Below, piece after piece: positions 43,304 to 52,086 of a stretch of DNA of 64,000 bases (its first letter is position 1; every line of letters starts with the position of its first letter). A model generated the notes under the pieces. That model saw only the letters and a list, made by a program, of their open reading frames with translations, was not told where the DNA came from and made no database searches. The stretch is from JABCPE02 sp963530615. GTDB taxonomy: Bacteria > Bacteroidota > Bacteroidia > Flavobacteriales > Weeksellaceae. The stretch spans positions 1 to 64,000 of the forward strand of contig CAUSDX010000005.1 in assembly GCA_963530615.1 (NCBI GenBank), given 5' to 3'. A program made the translations under genes and the position numbers.

Positions 43304-44174
43304 ATTTTTTGTTAAAAATGATGTCAATTAAAACACCAATGATAATAATTACAACTCCTAACATTAAAGATAAAGTTAGTGGTTCTTCCTGAAATATCCA
43401 CACGCTTATTGCTACAGCAATGATAGGTTCTACAGCACCCATGATAGCTGTAGGAGTAGAACCTATATATCGTATAGCATAAACAAGAGTAACGACGGAT
43501 AATACGGTAGTTGTAAAAGAGAATAAAGAGAGATGAACGCTTGTCTCCATATTAGGAATAGTTATGGAATTTCCTAAAAACAATGTTTTTGAGAGAAAAT
43601 ATATTGATGCGAATAACATAGAATAAAAGGAAATTTTTATTCCAGATGCACTGATTTTAGCTTTATTAATGATAATAATATATAAGGCGTAAACTAAGGC
43701 ACCTAATAAAGAAATAAAAAGACCAATATAGTTAATATTAAAATCATCTTTTATACTCAAAATACCCACCCCGATAACGACTACTACTAGAGAAATGGTC
43801 GTAGCAAATGATATTTTTTCTCCGAAAAAGAAACCTAAAATAAGGGCAACGATTATAGGATAAATAAAAAAAATAGTAGAAGCTATACCAGGGCTAAGGT
43901 GATCGTATGCAGCAAATAAAAATTCCGAGGATAAAGAGTAAAATAATCCTAATATAGCCATAATTATCCCCTCTTTTATATTTATTTTTAAACTTTCTTT
44001 TTGATAAAAGAGGTAGATTAAAATAAAAATAGCAGCAATAAAAAATCTGTAAAATAGAGCCGTATCAATGGAGAAATTAGTCATTTTCTTTAATGGAATC
44101 ATGAAAAGTGGAATCATGCCATAAGTCAGTGCCGAAATAAGTGCAAATAAATAGCCCTTGAGAGTATTATTCAT
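43302..44174 (-). CDS. EamA (DMT superfamily) transporter
   Basis: A 290-residue inner-membrane protein with ten helices in two EamA repeats. The first repeat starts KGYLFALISALTYGMIPLFMIPL and ends near GIASTIFFIYPIIVALILGFFFGEK. The second ends GAVEPIIAVAISVWIFQEEPLT. The family exports small metabolites or amino acids, and the substrate here is unknown. An in-frame start 25 codons upstream (44249) would add a charged tail before the first helix, so 44174 is preferred. Confidence 0.82.
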   Translation of the reverse strand: MNNTLKGYLFALISALTYGMIPLFMIPLKKMTNFSIDTALFYRFFIAAIFILIYLFYQKESLKINIKEGIIMAILGLFYSLSSEFLFAAYDHLSPGIASTIFFIYPIIVALILGFFFGEKISFATTISLVVVVIGVGILSIKDDFNINYIGLFISLLGALVYALYIIIINKAKISASGIKISFYSMLFASIYFLSKTLFLGNSITIPNMETSVHLSLFSFTTTVLSVVTLVYAIRYIGSTPTAIMGAVEPIIAVAISVWIFQEEPLTLSLMLGVVIIIIGVLIDIIFNKK

Positions 44175-44277
44175 TATTTTATAATTTTGGAAATCGATTT
44201 TTTTTTCTCTTCTTGGAGAATTTTGCGAAATTAGGAAAAGTTGATACAATATAAAAATATTGTCATTAAAATAACAA

Positions 44278-44301
44278 AAGAGACCTCAAAATCTGGGTCT
44301 C
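44278..44301 (-). terminator. terminator of the outer-membrane protein operon
   Basis: On the minus strand GGAGACC and GGTCTC pair around a 10-nt loop, followed by TTTTG. Confidence 0.7.
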
Positions 44302-44326
44302 CATTGTTTTTATAGTAAAATTTCTA

Positions 44327-45808
44327 CTAAAATTTCCATCCTAGAGTAAGTGTTATATTGCCTCTCTTAGTTTTTGCATTGGAGATAATACTCGTATTAG
44401 AATAGGTATAATATGCATTAGCAGATGCAGAAAGAACATAAAGTCCATCAAGGAATGGGTTGGCATAAGTATAAGTAACATGCTGATAAGTAGCATCAAT
44501 GTAGAATGATTTGAAATCATAACCTACCCCTCCTGAAAGTACTTGGGATTTACTAACGATATAGTTTGAGATTTTTCCATGAGAACTTTGGTTTCCATTA
44601 GCATCAATAATACTGAAATTATTTTCGGTATAAGAATAATTTCTAAAAGGGCTAGTAGTAAAGGCATACCCTCCTCTTGCACGGAATCCTTTTATTCTAT
44701 ATTCGGCTCCAAATTTTAACTCGTTTTGTGCTTTATAAGTGGATTTATAGAAGTTATTAAGTTGAGTTTCGGCTTCTCCATTGCTACTAAAATGAGGTTT
44801 TCCTAAATCCATACGATAATCTACATTAAATGCAAAATTCTTATTAGGTATAAAGGCTCCACTAAGAGTTAATTTCCCAGGAGTTCTTACATTTCTGCTT
44901 TCAGAACCTGTATAGGAATGGATAGCAGAGCTTTTAGAGGTAATATTATTCACATAATAATTATAGTCTCTATCAATGCTATACCAAGTTGGGGACTCCA
45001 AAGAAGCTCCTAATCTTATTTGGTGGTTGATTTTCCCAATAACCCCTGCAGATATGGAGAAGCCAGTGGCGTCTTCTTTGAAAGGAGTATTTTGTTTCTT
45101 GAAATAGGCTGAACTTTCAGGAGAAGAATTTTGAAGTGTGAGATAAAGTTCATCATACTGCTCCACATTGAGAGAGGAGATATTTATTCCTGCTCCGATA
45201 TAGATTTTATTTTCATAATTGGCTCCTAATCCTAAATTAAGTTTAGAACGACTTCCTATTCTTTCAAATTGATGTCCAGAATAAAGTAGATTATTTGGTG
45301 TTGAATTACTATTTCCAAATCTATGCCCTGAATAAATCATTTTATCATCAGTGGTGCGATGAAGAATAACAGCATGATTACTTGGAGATTGTATTCTATT
45401 GTCTATTTTTTCATTGATAAGGTTTATACCGATATTGATGAATTTCCAAGGGCTATTATTTTCTGTTTGAAAAGAAAGAACTCCGCCTACTTGTCCTAAA
45501 GTTGTTTTATCAATGCTATTTTCCGTAGTTCTTCCAGCAAGGGAAGAAGTTGTTTTTGTAGAATTGATAAGTAGGCTAATGTTAGCATCACTAGTAATGA
45601 AAACACCTAGCCCTGCTGGATTAGAATTTAGAGAAGAAATATCCCCTCCTAATGCACCCATAGAACCAGCCATAGATGAATATCTTGCTGTCCCAGTGAT
45701 GATATTGTTATCATAAATTTCTGTAGTATTTCTAATTGTGGAAATATCTTGTGCAAAGAAAACAGTACTTGCAGATATTCCTGTCAGTATTGCGATTTTT
45801 TTAGTCAT
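44327..45808 (-). CDS. outer membrane beta-barrel protein, OmpP1/FadL-like
   Basis: A 493-residue exported protein. The signal peptide ends near residue 19 (STVFFAQ). The FadL-family hatch motif SLNSNPAGLGVF lies near residue 60, followed by alternating beta strands and an aromatic C-terminus (TLTLGWKF) typical of outer-membrane barrels. FadL-type proteins carry hydrophobic compounds across the outer membrane; here the substrate is unknown. It starts 25 nt after the Tyr-rich lipoprotein gene, so both are probably expressed together. Confidence 0.82.
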   Translation of the reverse strand: MTKKIAILTGISASTVFFAQDISTIRNTTEIYDNNIITGTARYSSMAGSMGALGGDISSLNSNPAGLGVFITSDANISLLINSTKTTSSLAGRTTENSIDKTTLGQVGGVLSFQTENNSPWKFINIGINLINEKIDNRIQSPSNHAVILHRTTDDKMIYSGHRFGNSNSTPNNLLYSGHQFERIGSRSKLNLGLGANYENKIYIGAGINISSLNVEQYDELYLTLQNSSPESSAYFKKQNTPFKEDATGFSISAGVIGKINHQIRLGASLESPTWYSIDRDYNYYVNNITSKSSAIHSYTGSESRNVRTPGKLTLSGAFIPNKNFAFNVDYRMDLGKPHFSSNGEAETQLNNFYKSTYKAQNELKFGAEYRIKGFRARGGYAFTTSPFRNYSYTENNFSIIDANGNQSSHGKISNYIVSKSQVLSGGVGYDFKSFYIDATYQHVTYTYANPFLDGLYVLSASANAYYTYSNTSIISNAKTKRGNITLTLGWKF

Positions 45809-45833
45809 TGTTATAAATTATGTTTGATGATAT

Positions 45834-46754
45834 TTATCTTGTTCTAAAACCTCCATCAGAGTTACTTCCTCCGCCCCAAGAGGGTTGTCTTCCAAAACTT
45901 CCTCTTGAGCCATCATTTGGGAAGGAGTTTGTTGTAGGGGGAGGCGTTGGTGTGTTATTTCTCCAAGTATTATTACTTTCAAAGTTATCATTTCTTCCCC
46001 AAGATGAATTTCTTTCAAATCCTCTATCGTTATAGGTAGAACTGCTGTTATTTCCCCAAGAGTTATTGGAATTATTCCCTCTGAAGGTTTGATCGGCACT
46101 ACTTTTTCGGTAGTTTCTAGCAGGGTAGTAGCCTCTTTCGTAGTAATTAGGATAATAGTAATAATCGTAGTATCCTCCGTAATAAGGCGAGTAAAAAGGA
46201 TTGTAATACCACGGATTATAATATCCGCCATATCCCCAATATGGATTTGCGTTCCAATAATAGGAATTATAATACACCCAAGGATTTCCCCAAGAAAAAC
46301 CTAAATTCCAGCCAGAGTAATAATTCCCGAAATAAGAATTATAATACCCAAAATAATAAGGCGAATGAAAGTTGTAAGGATTACCCCAAACAGAATAACT
46401 ATCATAATAGTAGTTATTTTGAGTTCCAGTATAAACGCCCCAATCTGATGAGGTTTTTATTTTCTGATTATTGCCCCAGTTTTTGTTGTTGTATTTTTCG
46501 TTTTGTTGTTTTTGATTTTTTTGAGATTGTCCTATGATACTTTCTTCATGTCTGTAATAATCATCTTCATATCTTGTACTTTGCCAAGCTATTCTTTGCT
46601 CTATTTTATCGGATTTAGGGTCATAGTAGATACCATCAGTTTCTGTATAGCCAGATTGTATCCCACAAGAAATTAATGCTAAACTACTTAAAATAGCCAT
46701 GCCTCCTTTGGTTAAAAGAGATGAGAATAAATTTTTATAGGTGTAATCTTTCAT
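45834..46754 (-). CDS. Tyr/Asn/Gly/Trp-rich putative lipoprotein
   Basis: A 306-residue protein with an N-terminal hydrophobic segment ending in the lipobox-like ALISC near residue 30. A Gln/Asn-rich part follows. From about residue 105 to 215 comes a low-complexity stretch dominated by Tyr, Asn, Trp, Pro and Gly (for example NPYWGYGGYYNPWYYNPFY). A Ser/Asn/Gly/Arg-rich tail ends in GGFRTR. No enzyme motif is seen. The composition suggests a surface or periplasmic structural protein. It lies upstream of an outer-membrane barrel gene and shares a -7 element at 46846-46853. Confidence 0.75.
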   Translation of the reverse strand: MKDYTYKNLFSSLLTKGGMAILSSLALISCGIQSGYTETDGIYYDPKSDKIEQRIAWQSTRYEDDYYRHEESIIGQSQKNQKQQNEKYNNKNWGNNQKIKTSSDWGVYTGTQNNYYYDSYSVWGNPYNFHSPYYFGYYNSYFGNYYSGWNLGFSWGNPWVYYNSYYWNANPYWGYGGYYNPWYYNPFYSPYYGGYYDYYYYPNYYERGYYPARNYRKSSADQTFRGNNSNNSWGNNSSSTYNDRGFERNSSWGRNDNFESNNTWRNNTPTPPPTTNSFPNDGSRGSFGRQPSWGGGSNSDGGFRTR

Positions 46755-46789
46755 ATTAAAACAATTTAATGAATTTTAAGTTTATTGAT

Positions 46790-46797
46790 TATATTTG
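46790..46797 (+). promoter_or_regulatory. possible -7 element for proS
   Basis: TATATTTG followed by CAG, 91 nt before the proS ATG. This is a long leader for this genome; a nearer promoter was not recognised. Confidence 0.4.
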
Positions 46798-46845
46798 CAG
46801 AATAATTATTACCAAAAATATACCAATTTTTTAAAAAAATAATTT

Positions 46846-46853
46846 CAAAGGTA
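46846..46853 (-). promoter_or_regulatory. -7 element for the lipoprotein/barrel operon
   Basis: TACCTTTG on the minus strand, about 90 nt before the lipoprotein ATG. Confidence 0.5.
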
Positions 46854-46887
46854 ATGATTTTTATCATAAAAATAAAATATAAGATTT

Positions 46888-48363
46888 ATGGCAAAATTAA
46901 CTTCAAGAGCAGAAGATTATAGTAAATGGTATAACGAGCTTGTGGTAGGAGCAGATTTAGCGGAAAACTCAGGGGTGCGTGGCTGTATGGTCATTAAGCC
47001 GTACGGATATGCAATATGGGAAAAAATGAGAGATGAATTAGACAAAAAGTTTAAGGAAACAGGTCATGAAAATGCGTATTTTCCAATTTTTGTCCCAAAA
47101 AGTCTATTTGAAGCAGAGGAGAAAAATGCAGAGGGTTTTGCGAAAGAATGTGCAGTGGTTACTCACTATCGTCTAAAAACAGATCCTGAAAATCCTTCTA
47201 AATTGATAGTAGATTCTGAGGCTAAATTAGAGGAAGAATTGATTGTCCGCCCTACTTCTGAAGCGATTATTTGGAATACTTATAAAAGCTGGATTCAATC
47301 TTATAGAGATTTACCGATTAAAATTAACCAATGGGCAAATGTAGTGCGTTGGGAAATGAGAACTCGTTTATTTTTGAGAACAGCGGAATTTCTTTGGCAA
47401 GAAGGGCATACAGCTCATGAAACTAGAGAAGAAGCAATAGAAGAAGCAGAACAAATGTTAGAAATCTATGCACAGTTTGTAGAAAATTTCATGGCGGTGC
47501 CAGTAGTAAGAGGGTTAAAATCTCCGAGCGAGAGATTTGCAGGGGCAGATGAAACTTATTGCATAGAGGCAATGATGCAAGATGGAAAAGCCCTACAGGC
47601 AGGGACTTCTCATTTCTTGGGGCAAAATTTTGCGAAGGCTTTTGATGTGAAATTTGCGAATAAAGAAGGAAAATTAGAACATGCGTGGGCTACTTCTTGG
47701 GGAGTTTCCACAAGGCTGATGGGAGCATTGATTATGTCCCATTCAGATGATAATGGTTTAGTATTACCGCCGACCTTAGCACCTATTCAGGTGGTGATTG
47801 TCCCTATTTTTAAGGGTGAAGAGCAGTTGGCTCAAATTGATGAGGTCGCTTATGTATTGAGGGATAAATTAAAAGCATTAGGTATTTCTGTGAAGTATGA
47901 TAATAGAACGACTCATAAGCCAGGTTGGAAGTTTGCAGAGTATGAGCTAAAAGGTGTGCCAGTGCGTGTAGCAATTGGAGCAAGAGATTTAGAGAATGGA
48001 GTAGTAGAGTTGGCAAGAAGAGATACTTTGACAAAGGAAACTCAACCATTGGAAGGCGTAGAAAATTATATCAAAAATCTTTTAGAACAAATTCAAAAAG
48101 ATATTTATAATAAGGCGCTTAAATATAGAGATGAGCATATCACTAAGGTAGATACTTATGAAGAATTTAAGCAAGTTTTAGAGGAAAAAGGCGGATTTAT
48201 TTCGGCTCATTGGGACGGAACGGAAGAAGAAGAAGAGAGAATCAAGGAAGAGACTAAAGCTACGATAAGATGTATCCCTTTAGATATCGAAGAGGAAGAA
48301 GGCGTTTCCTTAATCTCTGGGAAGCCATCAAAAAGAAGAGTTCTCTTTGCAAAAGCATATTAA
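46888..48363 (+). CDS. proS: proline--tRNA ligase (eukaryote/archaea-like type)
   Basis: A class II synthetase of 491 residues. It belongs to the type without the bacterial editing insert. Motif 2 is RWEMRTRLFLRTAEFLWQEGHTAH, and motif 3 lies in WGVSTRLMGALIMSHSDDNGLVLPP. An anticodon-binding domain follows (APIQVVIVPIF) and then the extra C-terminal zinc-binding-like domain ending in RRVLFAKAY. Bacteroidota commonly use this form. A perfect 30-nt palindrome terminator follows. Confidence 0.95.
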   Translation: MAKLTSRAEDYSKWYNELVVGADLAENSGVRGCMVIKPYGYAIWEKMRDELDKKFKETGHENAYFPIFVPKSLFEAEEKNAEGFAKECAVVTHYRLKTDPENPSKLIVDSEAKLEEELIVRPTSEAIIWNTYKSWIQSYRDLPIKINQWANVVRWEMRTRLFLRTAEFLWQEGHTAHETREEAIEEAEQMLEIYAQFVENFMAVPVVRGLKSPSERFAGADETYCIEAMMQDGKALQAGTSHFLGQNFAKAFDVKFANKEGKLEHAWATSWGVSTRLMGALIMSHSDDNGLVLPPTLAPIQVVIVPIFKGEEQLAQIDEVAYVLRDKLKALGISVKYDNRTTHKPGWKFAEYELKGVPVRVAIGARDLENGVVELARRDTLTKETQPLEGVENYIKNLLEQIQKDIYNKALKYRDEHITKVDTYEEFKQVLEEKGGFISAHWDGTEEEEERIKEETKATIRCIPLDIEEEEGVSLISGKPSKRRVLFAKAY

Positions 48364-48367
48364 TAAC

Positions 48368-48397
48368 AAAATCCCTCTCAAATTTGAGAGGGATTTT
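48368..48397. terminator. bidirectional terminator between proS and a secreted-protein gene
   Basis: AAAATCCCTCTCAAA and its exact complement form a 30-nt palindrome with T-rich sequence after it, between convergent genes. Confidence 0.9.
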
Positions 48398-48399
48398 TT

Positions 48400-49422
48400 C
48401 TATTTTACACTAAAATGTCTTGTTTTAGTATGGTTGATATTCATTAAATGAATCAGCTTTTCAGCTTCTTCTTTGAATTTTTTGCCGTCTCTAGTATCAT
48501 AGTCATTGGCAATAATTTTATCCCCCATTTCTATTGCTTTTTCAGGCATGTCAAAAATCAAATATAATTGAGCTAAGTTATAATATGTAGCATATCTGAT
48601 TTTTTTATGAGGCTTTTTATCATCAGGATACTTAGATAAAACATCTAAAAGATAGGTTTCAATAGGTGTTAGTTCATTTTTAAGAGGTTCAAGAGACTCA
48701 TGTGCTTTTATTTTTGAAACCAAACTTTTTATTTGAGTAAAGACATTTTGATGATTTTCATATTCAGGATGTTTTTTAGAAGCTAAAATCCAAAAATTAA
48801 TATTTTCATTATAGGTAGGATAAGCATAATAGTTGTTTACTACATGAGCAGAACTATTGATAGTTTCTGAAATGAATTTCTCTTGAATATCATTTACTAT
48901 TCTTTGATAGTTTAATTCTATGTATTCTTTTGCTTTTGAATAGTTATAATTACTAGGACCATAATAGTTATTAAGGTCTCTTCCGTAAGTGAAAGATGTA
49001 CCTTCGTTTATTTTGCTATTGATCCTTAAATTAGCTTTTGTTCCATAAGAAATATACGGTGTGTATTCGTAGATAATCTCTTTTTGACCATCTTTACCTT
49101 CTCTTTCGTATTTTTGTTCGCTGACATCAATTTTTCTTATATTGATTTTATCCAAAGAGAGAAGAATGTTTAGTGAGGCATCATCGGGATTTTCTTTCTT
49201 TTGAAATCCTGCCAAAACCATTTTATTGGCAAAGTTAGATTTATTTATTGCATCTAAATTGCTATCAACAAAATAGGTTCGTAAATTGCTATCTTCAATA
49301 GGACGAGATGGAAGATTTACATATTGAAAATTAACATAATTTCTATCCAAATTAGTGTTTTGAGCATAATTTACACCAACGATAGATGTTGATAGAAGAA
49401 TTGAAAATAAAGTTTTTTTCAT
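48400..49422 (-). CDS. hypothetical secreted protein behind an AT-repeat promoter
   Basis: A 340-residue protein with a clear signal peptide (MKKTLFSILLSTSIVGVNYA, cleavage near residue 20). The middle is beta-rich (YEYTPYISYGTKANLRINSK). The C-terminal quarter has one TPR-like helix pair (ATYYNLAQLYLIFDMPEKAIEMGDKI). I recognise no family. It is a single-gene unit. Its promoter carries (AT)12 between the -33 and -7 elements, so its expression may vary with repeat length. Confidence 0.75.
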   Translation of the reverse strand: MKKTLFSILLSTSIVGVNYAQNTNLDRNYVNFQYVNLPSRPIEDSNLRTYFVDSNLDAINKSNFANKMVLAGFQKKENPDDASLNILLSLDKINIRKIDVSEQKYEREGKDGQKEIIYEYTPYISYGTKANLRINSKINEGTSFTYGRDLNNYYGPSNYNYSKAKEYIELNYQRIVNDIQEKFISETINSSAHVVNNYYAYPTYNENINFWILASKKHPEYENHQNVFTQIKSLVSKIKAHESLEPLKNELTPIETYLLDVLSKYPDDKKPHKKIRYATYYNLAQLYLIFDMPEKAIEMGDKIIANDYDTRDGKKFKEEAEKLIHLMNINHTKTRHFSVK

Positions 49423-49452
49423 AAAATTACATTTTTAATAAATATAGATATG

Positions 49453-49487
49453 CAAATATAATATATATATATATATATATATATCAA
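49453..49487 (-). promoter_or_regulatory. promoter with a dinucleotide repeat as its spacer
   Basis: On the minus strand TTG (49487-49485) is followed by 24 nt, all (AT)12, then TATATTTG (49460-49453). Usual spacing is about 19-21 nt, so loss of two AT units would bring it to 20. Confidence 0.65.
49461..49484. repeat. (AT)12 microsatellite
   Basis: Twelve exact AT units, the only long dinucleotide repeat I saw in the window. It lies wholly within a promoter spacer. Confidence 0.95.
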
Positions 49488-49511
49488 GATGATATTATTA
49501 TTTTTTTACAA

Positions 49512-49537
49512 AAAACAACACCAATCAGTGTTGTTTT
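49512..49537 (-). terminator. terminator after ilvE
   Basis: AAAACAACAC and GTGTTGTTTT form a perfect 10-bp stem with a 6-nt loop and a T-tract on the minus strand. Confidence 0.88.
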
Positions 49538-49543
49538 ATATTA

Positions 49544-50605
49544 TTAATTTACTTTCTCTACTAAAACTCTCCAGCCGAATGGGTCTTCTGCAAGATTAGT
49601 TTGAATATTAGTTAAATCCTTTTTTAGGGTAAGGGCAAAACTTTCTTCTTCACTTAATTGAGGAAGAGATAAACGCTCTCCGTTATAACCTATGGATTCA
49701 AAAACATTAGTTACTACTGCGGTTCCTACTCCCCAGATTTCTTTTAGTGTACCGTTTTTATGAGCGGTGATTACTTTCTCTACTGGGACATCACCTACCA
49801 CTACATTGATGCCTCTTCTTTGAGCAAGTTGAATGATACTATCTCTGGTAACGCCATCAAGAATTCTGTCAGAAGTTTTCGGAGTGTAGATGGTGTCTTC
49901 TATTCTTACCATCACATTCATTGTTCCGCTTTCTTCAAAGTAAGTATGTGTAGCATCATCAGTCCAGATGATTTGTTCGTAACCTTCTTCGTTGGCAAGT
50001 TTTGTTGGGTAGAATGCTCCTGCATAGTTTCCAGCTGCTTTGGCGAAGCCTACACCGCCATTTGCTGCTCTGGAGTAGTAATCAGAGATTTTTGCGGATA
50101 CGGGCTTAGTGTAGTAGCTTTTCGCTTGAGTAGCTAAAATAGCAAACATATACTTATTAGCTGGTCTTGCCATAAGAGCTTCTTCAGTGGCAAAAAGCAC
50201 AGGTCTAAGGTATAATGAATATCCTTCGCCGAACGGTACCCAGTTTCTATCTACATCTACCAAGGTTTTTAGACCCTCCATGAAGATTTCTTTTGGAAGT
50301 TCAGGGATGGCTAATCTCTTTGCAGATTTATTGATTCTCTCAAAGTTCTTCTCGGGGCGGAAAAGAAAGACATTATCATCTTTATCTTTATAAGCTTTCA
50401 TTCCCTCGAAACACGCTTGTCCGTAATGTACACCCATCATGGCAGGAGAAAACTCCATTTTTCCGTAAGGGATAAGTCTTGGCTCTCCCCATTTCCCATT
50501 TTCATATTCACAAATAACCATATGGTCTGTAAAACCACTTCCGAAAGTGATGTTCTCAGTGTTTGTAGCCTCTAAACGAGATTTTTCTACTTTTTGGATA
50601 ATCAT
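49544..50605 (-). CDS. ilvE: branched-chain amino acid aminotransferase
   Basis: A PLP enzyme that interconverts Leu, Ile and Val with their keto acids. The 353-residue protein belongs to the longer (eukaryote-like) class. It has GVHYGQACFEGMKAYKDKD, the PLP lysine region in AKAAGNYAGAFYPTKLANEEGYEQIIWTD and the DGVTRDSIIQLAQRRGI motif. An in-frame start at 50641 lies upstream of the -7 element at 50629-50636. The ATG at 50605 is therefore chosen. Confidence 0.93.
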   Translation of the reverse strand: MIIQKVEKSRLEATNTENITFGSGFTDHMVICEYENGKWGEPRLIPYGKMEFSPAMMGVHYGQACFEGMKAYKDKDDNVFLFRPEKNFERINKSAKRLAIPELPKEIFMEGLKTLVDVDRNWVPFGEGYSLYLRPVLFATEEALMARPANKYMFAILATQAKSYYTKPVSAKISDYYSRAANGGVGFAKAAGNYAGAFYPTKLANEEGYEQIIWTDDATHTYFEESGTMNVMVRIEDTIYTPKTSDRILDGVTRDSIIQLAQRRGINVVVGDVPVEKVITAHKNGTLKEIWGVGTAVVTNVFESIGYNGERLSLPQLSEEESFALTLKKDLTNIQTNLAEDPFGWRVLVEKVN

Positions 50606-50628
50606 AATTTTCAATTTTAATTCTAAGA

Positions 50629-50636
50629 CAAAGGTA
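50629..50636 (-). promoter_or_regulatory. -7 element for ilvE (decides the start)
   Basis: TACCTTTG on the minus strand, 23 nt before the ilvE ATG. Confidence 0.6.
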
Positions 50637-50674
50637 AGCATTTATTTTAATATGAATCTTAATGAAAAAATCAT

Positions 50675-50682
50675 TAGATTTG
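50675..50682 (+). promoter_or_regulatory. -7 element for the coiled-coil membrane protein gene
   Basis: TAGATTTG, 50 nt before the ATG at 50733. It rules out starts that would run back into ilvE. Confidence 0.5.
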
Positions 50683-50732
50683 TGAAGTATTCTATAAAAA
50701 TTATTAATCTTGTAAGAAAAATTACAATTTAT

Positions 50733-52079
50733 ATGGAAATAGGAACAATTAAAAATATTGAGGTAAAAATAGTAGAGATCAGAGAAAAAATAAAAAACAT
50801 CGATTTTAGTGATCATGAAGGAAAGGTTTATGGAAGTGAATCTGAATATACCTACAGAACTTTAATCGCAGAAGTGGAAAATATATTAACCGATTTGACT
50901 ACTCTTGTGAATAACCCAGAGATGTTTATAAGATTATCAACTTATCAAGAGAGAACAAGTATTCAAAACGAGTTAAGTAGAATTTACTCTAGTTTAGAAA
51001 GTACTAATTTATATTTGTATGTAGAAGGAATGAAAATAATACTTCGCAATTATAATGTTCGCGATTTTTCTGAACACAAAATACAATTTAAAAAGGAAAT
51101 AGAAGATGTAAGAAAAGTAAAAATTGATTTAGGAAAAATTTTGAAACAGAGTGAAAAATTAGAGCAAAATATTACAACCAAAGAAAATGAAATTTCATCT
51201 CTTCATAATGAAATACAAAAAAAATTAGATAACTCTAAAGCTAAATTTGAAGAAATATCAAACGTTCTACAAGGGTTTTCTGATGAAGTATCAAAACAGG
51301 GAAATTTAAATTCAGATTTATCTCGTATAAGTACAGAAGCTAATAGAAGTCTAAACGATATTAATACTTATAGAGCTCAAGCCGAAGCAAATAAAAATAT
51401 AACGGATAATTTTGTTAAATACTTACAAGATAAGGAAGACAAACTTGTCGAAATTGAAAAAAGAACAAAAATAAATACAGAAAATTTAGAAAAGTATGAA
51501 GAAGAAAGAAAAGGATTTTTAGCTGAAGCAGAAAAACTCATAAATAGTGCAAAACAAGCATTAGAATATAAAACAGCACAAGGGCTGAGTGCTGCTTTTA
51601 ATTCTCAATATGCAAAGGCTAACAATTTTTGGGTTTTGTTTTTTTGGATTGTTGGAGCAATTGTTTGTTTAGGAGGTGCGGGTTGTTTAGGCTGGTATTT
51701 TATGGAGAGTATCAATGAAAATAATCAATGGTTTATTATTTTAGGGAGAATATTATTGTTGCCAATACCTATTATGGGGGCTGTTTTCTGCGCTAATCAA
51801 TATACAAAACAGAAAAATATTATTGAAGATTATGCTTATAAACAAACAATAGCTAAGTCGGTAGTTGGTTTTTCTGAACAATTAAAGAAAAATGGTAAAG
51901 ATGAAGACAATTCAGAATATGTAGATTATATCAGAAAAGCCTTGGCAGAAATACATAAAGACCCTTTAAGAAGTAGAAAAGAAGAAAAGCAATCATTGAC
52001 AAATTTGAAAGCAGGGCAGTTAGAAAAAATCATTGAGCTTGCAAAGAAAATAACAGAATTAGGAAAATTGGGGCAATAG
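50733..52079 (+). CDS. unknown coiled-coil membrane protein
   Basis: I do not recognise this 448-residue protein. Residues 1-140 are helical and charged. A long coiled coil spans about 140-290 (KQSEKLEQNITTKENEISSL and similar). Two adjacent helices follow near residues 299-325 (FWVLFFWIVGAIVCLGGAGC) and 332-355 (WFIILGRILLLPIPIMGAVF), then a cytoplasmic charged tail. The topology is a large coiled domain anchored by a hairpin of two helices. It is monocistronic and followed by a 42-bp repeat array. An open frame reaches back into ilvE antisense, but the -7 element supports this start. Confidence 0.72.
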   Translation: MEIGTIKNIEVKIVEIREKIKNIDFSDHEGKVYGSESEYTYRTLIAEVENILTDLTTLVNNPEMFIRLSTYQERTSIQNELSRIYSSLESTNLYLYVEGMKIILRNYNVRDFSEHKIQFKKEIEDVRKVKIDLGKILKQSEKLEQNITTKENEISSLHNEIQKKLDNSKAKFEEISNVLQGFSDEVSKQGNLNSDLSRISTEANRSLNDINTYRAQAEANKNITDNFVKYLQDKEDKLVEIEKRTKINTENLEKYEEERKGFLAEAEKLINSAKQALEYKTAQGLSAAFNSQYAKANNFWVLFFWIVGAIVCLGGAGCLGWYFMESINENNQWFIILGRILLLPIPIMGAVFCANQYTKQKNIIEDYAYKQTIAKSVVGFSEQLKKNGKDEDNSEYVDYIRKALAEIHKDPLRSRKEEKQSLTNLKAGQLEKIIELAKKITELGKLGQ

Positions 52080-52086
52080 ATTTAAA

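Noticed and set aside
45818..46537. Long frames opposite and overlapping the Tyr-rich lipoprotein gene
   Set aside because: They arise from its biased TAT/AAT/GGT codon composition and lack any family features.
50547..50732. Extended N-terminus of the 50733 gene reaching into ilvE
   Set aside because: It would overlap ilvE antisense, and a -7 element at 50675 points to the later start.
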